From Sambucus nigra (Eukaryota; Streptophyta; Magnoliopsida; Dipsacales; Adoxaceae), in assembly GCA_949130495.1 (NCBI GenBank), contig OX422208.1:643644023-643708022 (forward strand): DNA of 64,000 bases, given 5' to 3'. The position numbers were made by a program, and so were the translations under genes. Positions within the stretch are counted from its first letter, which is position 1; the number at the start of each line of letters is the position of its first letter. This document shows positions 34,801 to 46,800 of the stretch, one piece after another. The notes beneath the pieces are model-generated. The model was not told where the DNA came from and made no database searches. It worked only from the letters and a program-made list of their open reading frames with translations.

Positions 34801-37800
34801 TAATTTTTGTGATATATTTTGGTATATTATCATGTGCTACGAAGTTTTTTGTCATATTACGCTTAATTACCAATTCTATAGTGTTGAATTCCATTTACAT
34901 ATGTTTTACTACGTTTTTATCGTTTGGTTCCGATTCGACCGATACGATTCGATTCACGATTCGCGATTCGAGGGGTAAACGATTCACGATACGATTCGCG
35001 ATTTGACAACTATGGTCGTCAGCAACTAACAAAATATTTTGTCGAAAGGATTGTACCGTGTAAACAAATCCCGTTCACAAGGCTTTCGTATAAATGCATC
35101 TCGAATGTGTTTTTTCATTTTTGCCCACATCTTAATAGGTTCTTGTTTTCCACTCGGCATTGACATTATCCATTCCACCAAACTTCCGCGTGCCTCGTAA
35201 GTTGGGGCCACACGTCGAACGCATTTAATTCCCATTACACCCTTGTACTCGAAGATCTCTTCTATAAAGTCTAGCCAATCCACAAAAGTATTCCATTCCA
35301 TCGTTACCTAAAAAAATTGCCATGTCCGCCTGAATGTTCCCATGCATGTTGCACTCTTAAACCCTCGAAAGTCTCGAGACATCGTTGCAATCTTGTGCCA
35401 CGATGGAAAAAGAATCATCCTCGTCTCCCAAAGAATCATCCCACATAGGCCCCACCTCCCTCAGGAAGTCGTAGCCATGTGGAAAGGGCTCGACAACTGC
35501 TTGAGGAGGCTGTTGTGTTGGTATAGACTCTTCCCTTCGTCCCCCTGTTTATACGAACATTCTAGCTCAATGTGCCCTAGCTGCCCGCAAGTAAAAACTC
35601 ACCTACGGTGGGTGGCATAAAGTTGTGTTTGGTCCTGCAAATCTTCGGGGTTTTGGATATAGTCATAATGCATGTCCCCCTCCCTTCTCCCACATTCAAA
35701 ATAATATTGTCGGTTGCTAAAACTTGGTGGGTATGGACTGATTTCCTTGTCATATTTCAAAAACTTTCTTCGTATTGGGTTAACATGGTTCCGACAACCA
35801 TGTCGATTATGGTCATACAAAGTATGTGAGGTTGTCCTCATTGGTGCAACACTAATACAGGTGGGTGAGTGAGCATAGTTGTTAAAGGCGCGCCTAGGCT
35901 CCAGGCTCACCAAGGCGGAGCATTGGCGTCTCGCCTCACCTCAGGCAAGACTCCTTTAATAAGGCGTGCACCTAGGCTCCAGACTCACCAAGGCGTAGCA
36001 TTGGCGCCTCGCCTCGTCTCACCTCACCTCAGGCAAGACTCCTTCAATAAGGTGCGCGCCTTGTGCGCCTAAGCTCCAGGCTCAAGGTGCGCTTAAGGCG
36101 GGCCTTGTTAAATTTCTTCTAGAAAATGCCCCCAATATAAGAATGGATCAATTAATCTGTTGACATTACGTATTTTTCAATGAAATATGGAGAATTGAAC
36201 CATTTCCCACCCAAAAAATATCCCAAGTTGAGTATACGTTGTGGTGAAACTTTATCTTTCTCACTAGTCACTATTTAAACAAAAGAAACAAAAAAAAAAA
36301 CTCCAACATTATTACATCTCCGATTGATTTTAATTTTTCTTTTCGCACATTGGAGTACATTTGCTTTAAATATATTGATATCTTTGTTTTGTTGATTATT
36401 TGATAATTAAAATGTTAAATAAATTTTGATATTTGATTATATGTTCTTTTCCATATGCTATATTAGATATATCTTCTTATTTGTCTCTTTATAACCTTTT
36501 ATAATTAGTAAATTATGTTATATTTCAAATTTTAGATCATAAAATAATCTTATTATTATAGATATATAATTTTTGCATGTCTTGTATAATGTGCACCTCA
36601 CTTCGATCAGGCACACGCCTCGCCTTGCGCCTAAGGAGACATTGGCGCCTTGTTACGCCTTGCGCCTTAAATAACTATATGAGTGAGGTACTCTTATATT
36701 GTATGCCATCGTCTCCCGCGAGTTTAGGGCCATCCGAATGGATATGGCGGAACGTTGACCATTAGATCGCGAATTTATCCCCTTAGTACGGTGAAGTCTA
36801 TTAACTCTCAATCGAAGATGGGGGAGGGCAACCGATTTACATGTGTCTCTTCAATGGGACGTTATTGACTGTCCATTCCTTTGGAGGGTCGTGGTAGTGG
36901 TTTAGTGGCGAAGTCGGGTGCTTGTGTATGGCACATAATACGAAAACGTCCTAGTTCATAGCCCCGGGAGAATGAGGTGTTAGTAACGGGTATAGGGGTA
37001 GGACTAGGTTGAGTTTGGGTTGGGTAGGGACTATTTTGTTAATTTTTAGGCTGAAAAATGGGTTATGGGTGCAAAAACTGAGGTTTGGAACAGAAAACAA
37101 GTTGTTATTGGTTCACCGAAGCTCCAACACAGTACATCCAACACCTGTGAGGTGAGGATCGCTGAAGGGTTAGGTAAGTGTGAGGTGGCCTGGATAATGT
37201 CAAAGCAGAATTGGGTTTTTTGGAGGGTTTTGTTGTTGTTCCAACAGATCTAAGCATGGATTTTGGCTCTATTTCCGATATGCCGGAGCTTGGGCAAGGT
37301 GCGATTGTTGCTGGAGAAGGTCGTCGATGGCCGAAAAAGGGGTGGGGAGGTGGAGTCGAGCAGATGGGTGGTTGTAGCTAGGTTTTGGAGTAGCGGAATT
37401 GGGGTGGAGAGGTGGGGTCGGGCAGATGGGTGGCAGTTGAATAAGGGTGCGATTGTTGAATTTGTTCTCCAAGCCGAGTTGTGGATTTACTGGCCGGCTA
37501 GAATGAGGCTCGAGCGAAGGTTGTCGAAGGGGCGATGAAGGTCGCTAGAGTGGGAAGTTGCAGGTGCATGGTCGTCGGCAAGGGTTTAAGTCGCCAAAGC
37601 GACTTTTTTGTGATACCACAGCTAGGCTTTGGGGATGATTTAGGGTTTGTCGCGAAATGGACGTGACGATGTCACAGGCACCCATGGTTGACGCAGATCC
37701 GGCAAGAAGTGCCTGGAGCATCCCCTTAATCTCTCATTGTTCTTCCAAGCATTCAAGAATGTTCATCTGCTTTTTGATGAACCTGTCTTCACACCTCAAC

Positions 37801-40800
37801 CTCTTAGTTTTGTGGATCTCGTCCGTCCCAACCATGTATGTCATCTTCACAAGGCAATATATGGCCATAAGTAGGCTCTGAGATCTTAGTTCCAACTGAT
37901 GCAGGAGTGTAGATGTTGAGGGTCCTTTTGGTCAATTTTGTATTTCTTTTATCTTTGTCCATTTTAGTCTTTTTCTCTTTTGTCCTTTTTAGTCTTTTCC
38001 TCTTTTAAGAGTTAACTTGTCTAGCAAGCTAACCGTTTCTATAAATAAGGGTCTTTGGCCACTATTTGTATTCATTACAATATTTTGACAATTGATTTAG
38101 TGATATTTCTTATACCATTAGCCTCTAAACATTATGTTGTCGTGTAGTTAATAATTAATCGCTTAACTCCCACTACACATCAAATTGGTATCAAAACATT
38201 GTTTGCTTTGGTTCCAAGTATAGATGTAGATGAATGGGATTCTGGTTGGTGTCACCCGAATGAGACATGTGTCACCAATGAAGTCATCTTGAAGCCATGG
38301 CAGAAACACGCCAGCAACACCAGCAGTCCACCTAGAGTGACTGACCTGTCTCCAGCCCCCCTAAGTGGGGTCCAACCAGCAACAGTTAAAGGTGGCCATG
38401 GATCGAACCTAGGTGGGCTCGGGTCGGCCTATAACAATTTGAGTTATCCCAGGCCCGAGTCGGGCCTCACTATGTAATCCCAAGCCCACCCAAATCCGGA
38501 AGCTTCTTGCCCAGCCATGTACACACTTTTTTTAACCTAAATTTTATTGTTAAACAAATTTATGATCTATTTTATTGTTTAGCAAAATAATTTTAGAATG
38601 TACTCTCAAGACTAAGAATAAATAAAGCCTAAAATTGATATTTCTAAATGTTCCCCATTTATATTCTTTCTTATAACTTCTAACCTTAAAGGAATAAAAA
38701 CTAAACTAATAATATACATACATATAAATATATCATAGATATTATATACAATTCTCGGGCCTCAGGTCGGACCGGGCTCAAACGGGCATAAAAATACATA
38801 CCTAAGTATGCCCAAAAATAAATCGGGCTATTTACCTCACCCAAGCCCTATTTTTTTCCGAGCGGGCTTGGCGAGCCTCGGCCCTATGTCCACCCGTAGC
38901 AACAACCCCCTCTCTGGCCATCGAACCAAATCCTACTAGATCTGAAACCACCGGCCTTCTATCAAACCACCTGGTTCACCACTCCTGGTCGTTGACCCTT
39001 GTCCGAGCGAAAAAATCCACAAGTAACCCTACCCAAGCCAACACAAGCAAATCCAAGCCAGATTCCTCTTCGAAGGCCCAAAAACTGCATCACCTCCTTT
39101 TCATTACCCATCAGATCTCACAGACTCCCACAACCTCATTCCGACTAACAAGATTCACCTAACAACTCCCTACCCTAACAAGCTTCTCCAACGACGCCCT
39201 ACCCTTATCGTTCCTATATTTTGATCACATCCGAGCAATTCCGACCACTGGCCACTCTCACCAGACCAACCCCCACACCACAGAGCTCCGACTGAACCAT
39301 CAGGACTCCCAATTGCCTCCCGGTATATTCCCCCACTTAACCCTAGCTATGGTTTGCCATGAGAGAAAAATAAAAGGTAACTTACTCCAAAAATACCACC
39401 ATTTTTAGTTCAGAAAATTACACCAGCCCCTCTCCAAATCCAACTGCAGAAATTTACATACCACCCCTTAAACTTGTCTAAAGCCCTTATCTCACCAAAA
39501 CCCCATTGATTCCTCCCCTCTTTATATAGATTTCCCCTCATTGGGCATTTTCCTTATCCCACCCCATGTACTGCTCCCGAAGCTCGTACCATTTGTTGCC
39601 GACGCGACACATTTTGTCACCGTCGGGCGAAGCGTGCAGCATTCTCGCCTAACCCAACGGTTCCTAGAAGCTCACTACAAACGAAATGTCACACCGGTTC
39701 TTATGTTGTCCCACGCCCGTCTCAGCACCATCGACCCCACGAATAATTCTTTAAGGTTGCGAATTACTGTTTTCTTCACCCATTGCACATCTAAGGATCG
39801 TTTATGCACTATCATCTTTGACGGACGGACCACCGACAATCTGGTCGCTCAGGAGATGGTTGATAAATTGTCCCTCCCCACAGACCCCTTTCTAGGCCAT
39901 GTAATATCAACTGGCTCAATAGCAGTAGAGTTATTTCCCCAATACGACGGTGTCGAGTTTCTTTTTCCATCGACACTTACGTCGATGAGGTCTTTTGCAC
40001 CATTGTGATATGCAGGTAAGCCACTTACTTCTCGAACGTCCCTGGAAGTATGATCATTCGAGCATGCACGATGGTCGTGTCAACACCTATACATTCCAGC
40101 ACCTTGGCCAGCAGTTCCAATTGCGCCAGATGCGTGAACTTCGACCAGCCCACCCATCAGCACTTATCATATCCCATGAGGATCTGACCACTGAGACAGT
40201 CGACTTCGCTCTCTTCAATGCCCTAATTAGCCCTACTGGCATGCCGAAGTCCGACATAATCTTGGAGATTCTGGACAACCTGGACACTTACGCCGATGTT
40301 TGCACCCCGTAAACGAGCTTCCACTCCTCAGCAACATTCAGCATGCAATTGATTTCGTGCATGGAGCTTCTCTTCCCAACCTTCCTCACTACCGTATGTC
40401 TCCGACCAAGCATGGGGAGTTGCAGCGACAAGTGTCCGAGTTAAGGATCAAGGCCTTATTAAAGAGATCATGCCACTATGTGCTATGGCCCCCAAAAAGG
40501 ATTGAAGTTGGCGGATGTGTGTGGATAGTCGAGACGTCAACAAGATCACGACCAAGTATTCCATTCCTCGTCTGGAGGATATGTTAGACTAGTTGCACGA
40601 AGTCCGAGTCTTCTCCAAGTTATATATAAAGAGTGGTTATCACCAGATCTGTATGCCTCCCGAGGACGAATGGAAGACCGCCTTCAAGACGAAGGACCAC
40701 CTGTACGAGTGGACTATTACCCCGTTTGGTTTATCCAACTCCCCTTCCACTTTTAAGCGCGTTATGATCAAGATCCTTTGACCTTCATGGGAAAATCTGT

Positions 40801-43800
40801 AGTGGTGTATTTTGATGATATCCTCATCTATAGCCGATCTGAGGAGCACTTGGCCCATGTGGCCCAAGTATTGGTCATTCTTCGTGCGAAGCCTTTTTAT
40901 CTCAATCTAAAGAAATGTTCCTTCAGTCACTTTTTTAAGAGTATGTGGTCTCTAGTGACAGAGTACGTGTTGATGAGGCTAAGGTCCTGACCATCGTGGA
41001 CTAGCCCACCCCCACCTCTATTTCTCAGATTCACAGTTTTCACAGGCTTGTCGGGTTTTATCGGCGATTCATCGCAGGTTTTATTACCGCCATGGCTCCT
41101 AGCACCGACCTGATGTCCGTTTCTTCTAGCACTAAGTTTCAATAGAAGGATGAGGCAAACAACGCCTTCTGTCGCATCAAAGAGTTGATAGACTTCAATC
41201 TCGGTCCTCGCCCTCCCTGATTTTATCTAACTGCTTGAATTGTCTTACGATACCTGCAAGACCGGCTTAGGTTCGATCCTTAGCCAGAATATGGGAAGTC
41301 AGTTGAATACTTCAGTCGAAAGCTGTAAGGGACCGTCCTGAATTACTCGACCTACCTTCGGAGCCCTTTTATTGGCCTACCATGCGGTGGGACACAAACA
41401 CCTATATTTGACGGTGTTACACTTGTCAAACCGCCAAGGAACAGCACATAAATGCTGGGCTATACTCTTCCTATTTTGGACCGGCCATGGCAGGATGTTT
41501 CGATGGACTTCATTGTTCAGCTCCCTCGTACTACTCGGGTTCACTTTATTCCATGCTCTCGGATGGCCGATGCATCCCGTCTCGCTACTCTTTACTTTGG
41601 GGATATAGTCCGCCTCCCCGAAGAGCCGCGTAGTATCACGGCAAACAGGGACGTAGACATTTTTAGCGCACTCTTTGGGTCTACTCCGCTGTTCACTCCA
41701 ATTCTCCACTGCCTTCCACCCTCAAACAGATGGGCAGACAAAGGTTGTAACAGGAGCGTGGGCGATCTCCTTCATTGTTTAGCCTCCGAGACTCCCCAAA
41801 GATGGGATATTATCATCGCCCTGGCGGAGTTCTCTCTTAACAACACTGGGAATCGCTCCACGAGGTTGTGTTCATTCCAGATTGTGTTGGGTACCTCCTC
41901 TACCATCCCGATTGACTTAGCTGAGTTACCTCCCACCACTCAAGTCAGCCCCGCAATAGCCGAGTTAGCTAATCGAATGATTGTCATTTAAGCGAATGTA
42001 TGTGCTAGCATCCAGTGCTTTTATGCTTCTTACAAGGAGCACGCGAATGCCGACCAAAGCGCTATCGCCTTCTAGCCGAGTGACGGCAAGCTCCACATGC
42101 GCCACTTCGATCCGTTTCCCATTGTCTGCAGTTGTGGGGACAATGCACCGCACATTCAACGTGGTGGATCTCTCTTCGTTCCGTGGCACATATGCTCCCC
42201 CGATTCCCTTGCCACCGGCCGAGGGCCACCCAATCGGGTCTTTTGTTGACCGCATTGAGGGGATCCTCGTATCTGAGACAGTTTATTCCCCTTTTGGGAA
42301 TTATGCCCGCTTTCTCGTCCGTTAGCACGACCGACCCGATTTAGAAGATTCTTGGATCACCGAGGCTACATTGCAACACGTTGACTCAGATTTTTACCTC
42401 CAGTGAACAGAGCACCTGGCGAACTCTCATGGGAGAGAGAGTGGTGCAGGAGCATAGGAGTCGAGGGTCCTTTTGATCAATTTTGTATTTATTTTTGTCC
42501 TTTTTAGTCTCTTTCTCTTTTGAGAGTTAAGTTATCTAACAAGCTAACCGTTTTTTATAAATGAGGGCCTTTAGCCTCTCTTTGTGATCATTACGATATT
42601 TTGAGAGTTGATTCAGTGATATTTCTTAGGCCATTGTCCTCTAATGTTGTTGTGGTTGTCGTTGTCGTTGTCGTCATTGTTGTCGTCATTGTTGTGTAGT
42701 TAATAATTAATCGCTTCCGCTCCCACTACACATCACCAACGCTTGAACGATTTCCTCCTTCAGTATGGTTTCATTCAGAGTCGTGCCAATCAATCTTTGT
42801 TCATCTTCAAGCATTCCTCGGATATTACGTTTCTTCTACTCTACATCGATGATTTTATCCTATCAGGCAATGCCCTTCATTATTCTCCTACTTCATTTCA
42901 ATTATGGATGTTGAATTTGAGCTCACTGATCTTGGGGGGTGGTTCTACTTTTTGGGACTAGACGCTTCATTATCTAGTGATGGACTACATATCTCTCAGA
43001 CCAAGTATATTGTTGACCTTCGTCGTCGGCACTTCCATGGCTCATTGCAAACCTTGCCATACCACTGTTTTGCCAAAACTCAACTCTCTTCTCACTGGCG
43101 AACCCTTATCTGATGCGACTTAGTTTGTTGGCGCTCTCCAGTATCTTAACTTCACTCAACTTCACTCGTCCTGATATTGCCTACGGTGTTCATCATGTTG
43201 CTCAATTCATGAGTGCTCCTCATTCACTTCATTCTTGTTGTAGCCAAACATATTTTGTGATATTAAGGGCTCTTTGGACTATTGCCTCATATTTCACTGT
43301 TGTAAAAGCCTACTTGATGCTGATTGGACAATGGCTCAGATTCTTGCCTTTTAACTACATGTTTTGCGTTTTCTTGGGATCCAACCTCATCTCATGGGCA
43401 GCTAAGATGCAGCATACTATTTCTTGCTCTAGTGATGAAGCCGAATGTCGGTCTCTTGCTCACCTATGTGCCACTACCGGAATTACAACCCCCACTCCCT
43501 ACTCCCGTAACTCTATTTTGTGATAATCTCGGCACTAATTACATAACCTCCAATCGGATGTTCCATGCTCGCACCAAACGCGTATAATTGGACTATCAAT
43601 TCTTTCGAGAACGTATTCTTTCCATCTCACATAGGGTTCAATTTGTTCCCTCTCCAGATCAGATAGTTGACATCTTCACCAAACATCTCCGGAACCTCCG
43701 ATTTCAACTCCTTCATTCCAGCCTCGTCTCTCCGGGACAACTGAGTTTGCGGAAGAGTGTTAAGCCTATTTAGGAACATATTAAATATGTAATTATCTAA

Positions 43801-46800
43801 TTAGAGAAGTCTGGGCTATATGTATCCTAACTGTAATCACATTTGTAATTAGGGAATTGTGAGCTGTAGTAAAAGCAGTCAACTGGTTGTATTTTCCTTA
43901 TTTACCTTTCCTTTTCTAGTATATATTGCCTCCAATAGCGCACGCAATTTTCCTTTTGTAGAGTACTCGTGATAATAACAATTTGAAAATGGATACGAAT
44001 TTTTCTCGGAGTTCATGAATACTGCCCATTAGATATTGCTACTTAAAATTGGGATGCAATGTTATGTTGCAAATGAGAAAAAGTAGGCAACTTGCAGGCA
44101 AACTACCTCTAGTAAGTTTTATTTCATCCTCTTGTTAACCCCAGTAGTTATTTTATTAGGCAAGAATCGTTGATTTTGATGGAAACTTGTAGATTGTCGC
44201 GATTATTACAGAATTCCAACTCAACTATCATTGGAGGGGAGTACTTGTTACTAAAAGATCCAACTGGTATTATTCGTGTCCGAGTTAACCATAAAGCATA
44301 TATCGAGGAGCAACTGAAACAGAAGGTCTGAATTGGTGTTGTGTTAATATTAAATGAAGTCCGTTTGATCTGCCCAAATACACAACAACGCATCTTGACC
44401 ATAGGAAATGCAAATTTGCAAAATTTAATCAAGGAAAGGAACAACACAGTGAATCGCAGAGTATTGTTCTTAATTAGTTGTTTCTGATTAAATGTCTTAA
44501 TCATAATGTATGTTATTCAATTCATGAAGCAACACTTTTGTGATAGAATTATGTATGCAATATTTATAAGCTGTAGGAATTAAAATATATATAAAATCAC
44601 AATTTCATCTTGGAAAGTAAGAAAATAATAATGGCAAATTATTTATTGTCTTGGCAATATAGTCAAACAACATAACCTGAAAAATTATGTCTTTTCCAAG
44701 TTGCAAAACATGGCAATCAAACAACAAAAACTGGAAAAAACAAGAAACCGAGTGCAATCAACCAGCCACGAATGACATTTCCAGGGCAAATTTTGCCACA
44801 CCCAAGCCATTTTCCAACTTTTGCATCAAAGACCCTTACAGTCAAAATAAATTGGTGAATACTTGTTCATTTGGCATGTACTTTTCCAACTTATTTTAAT
44901 AGCTCGTGGTCGTGGTTTTTTTTAGGGGGGAGGGGAGTGGTAAACATGGAGATGACGGTTATATGGAACATGGGTCCAAAAGCAAGATTTGATTGTATTT
45001 TAGTTTATTCATTTTAAATTAGGTAAGGATAAAGAGTACTCATCATAAATACCCCATATGAAGTTTATGGCCATTATGCTCATTTTCTGATTAGGCTACT
45101 TGGTCCGCAAGCCCCTTAGGGATGTATATATGATGTAATGGTCTCAAATAAAGATACTGAATGATACTAAGTGTTTCTCGTATATTGGTTGTGTTAAGAC
45201 GAAATGTGATTCATATTGTTTACATCCTTATAATTATAAACACATACAAATACATTTGTATCTACAAATAACATCAACATTCACACCCAGATCAATTATT
45301 TTTTGGACTCTTTATTTCTATTTTGATTGGAACAATGATAATATTATATGTTATTGCTATATATAAGTAAAAAAAAATATTTAACGTATTGTGAGCATAA
45401 CCATATCCTACTTTTTTAAAAGTCATGTCGGAGTATCAACTGTGTGTCTGGTTTTATAAAAAGCTGTATTGTTGTATCTATATCTGTGCTTCTAATCCCA
45501 CCTTCCTTTCAATTTGAAGTCTATGCTGGGTAACTCTAGGTTTATGATAGGGATCAGCTGCTGAAACGCAAAAGATTAACAGCAAAGATAAGAATTTTTT
45601 ATTATTATTTTTATAGGATTTAAGTTTTCTTTAATTATTATTATTGTACATGTTACAATTATTTAAGAAATGGAAAACCTTATCCCAGTTTTATAATTAT
45701 ATGTTTGAAACTATTAAAATGTTTATGATGTATATGCATGACACATGGCACGAGGTGGGCAGAGAAGAATTAGTCTTAATTAGATTTTCTTTGTTTTTTA
45801 TTGAAGAAAATATTATTTCTTTGGAATATTCTAGATTAGGTTAGCTAGGGTATTTTAATACTTCGACGTAATAGGGCTATTACTAGGCCTCCAAGTATAG
45901 CTAAGCCTATAGATACCCATATACCTCTCATTTTGGACAACCAATTATTATGAATGAATGAATATGGGCTATGAAGCACCGACACTCTCCCAGTGGCGAC
46001 AAATCTTGTTTGACACGTGTCGGACACACGACACGCTCCGACACATCCCGACACGCTGGGACACGCGAGTCCCAGAGTGTCCTCTTTTTTTTTAGTTGTC
46101 CACGCTACCGACACGCTGGGACACACTCCCAACACGCTAGTCCATGTTTTTTTTGCTATTTCCTCTTCATTCTTTGTTGTTTTTCTTTCCCTTTTCTTTG
46201 CTTTTTTTCTTTGTTATTTCTCCCTCTTTATTTTATGCAACTACAGCAAAAAAATTAATAAATAAAAGAAACACGGCAAAAAAAAGTAAGTGTGAATGTT
46301 AAATGCAACTAATGTGATGGTGATTATGTTTTATTTATGATTTTTAATGTTAAAGTGTGTTTGAATATTGTTTTGTATGGTTCATTTTCCTAATTTTATT
46401 ATGTTAAATGCTCTAATAATGTATTTTATGGAAAAAAAAATGTTTTATTTCTTTTATATATATTTAAATATATATTATATATTGTACGTATCCTAGCGTG
46501 TCGTATCCTAGTTTTTAGAAAAATCACGTGTCACGTGTCGTGTCGAAACACGTATTGCGTGTTGAGGCCGTGCTTCATAGAATGGGTGAGAGTTATGTTT
46601 GTTATTTCTTATGTTAGTGAGTGTGTGTACATATTTCCGTAGCATTTACATCAGTTATGTTGCTTTTATCTTTACTTTAATGATTTGCTTTCATCGTCCA
46701 CTCCCTCTTGAGGTTCTGTACAATCCATTAGAAAAATACGAAGCAGTTTCATCACTCTGTATTTCCAATCGTAACAGCCCACAAATTTCTTAATCTACAA

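Larger units (their letters stand above)
33885..36900 (-). pseudogene. Ty3/gypsy gag remnant split by two MITEs
   Basis: Read on the minus strand, an N-terminal part (about 36870-35600, through the MITE at 35874) leads to a retrotransposon gag core at 35301-35026 ([16 protein letters not shown], then [12 protein letters not shown] and DLFTRYN). It continues past the MITE at 34433 into a zinc knuckle [14 protein letters not shown] at about 33990-34020. A first-Cys change and frameshifts show decay. Only gag is left: nothing of protease, reverse transcriptase or integrase lies between it and the 3' LTR, so the element is internally deleted. Confidence 0.75.
37897..42735 (+). mobile_element. Ty3/gypsy retrotransposon, 4.84 kb, with both LTRs
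   Basis: LTRs 37897-38182 and 42442-42735 start TG(A/G)TGCAGGAG and end CTACACATCA. TSD CCAAC (37892-37896 and 42736-42740) is exact, and its removal restores the copia reading WFQRLNDF. A primer-binding site and a purine-rich tract (42429-42441) are in place. The interior encodes broken protease, reverse transcriptase and integrase, while no gag domain was recognised. It carries its own nested short element near 38391. Confidence 0.93.
37741..43757 (+). pseudogene. Ty1/copia polymerase fragment interrupted by a gypsy element
   Basis: The reverse transcriptase starts near 37750 ([19 protein letters not shown], then a broken QAPRAWF region). It is split at FQR by the gypsy element 37897-42735 and resumes at 42741 with [10 protein letters not shown], catalytic [11 protein letters not shown] (about 42833-42866) and TKYIVDL. 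It goes on through [16 protein letters not shown] to the RNase H and ends [12 protein letters not shown] before a stop at 43773. Several frameshifts are present. Integrase, protease and gag are missing on the left. Confidence 0.85.

Noticed and set aside
37600..37630. Primer-binding-site-like TGGTATCACA on the minus strand
   Set aside because: The expected adjacent LTR, similar to 33511-33804, is not present to its right.
44148..44504. 118-codon minus-strand frame
   Set aside because: No domain, no conserved pattern, deep in an intron. Probably chance.
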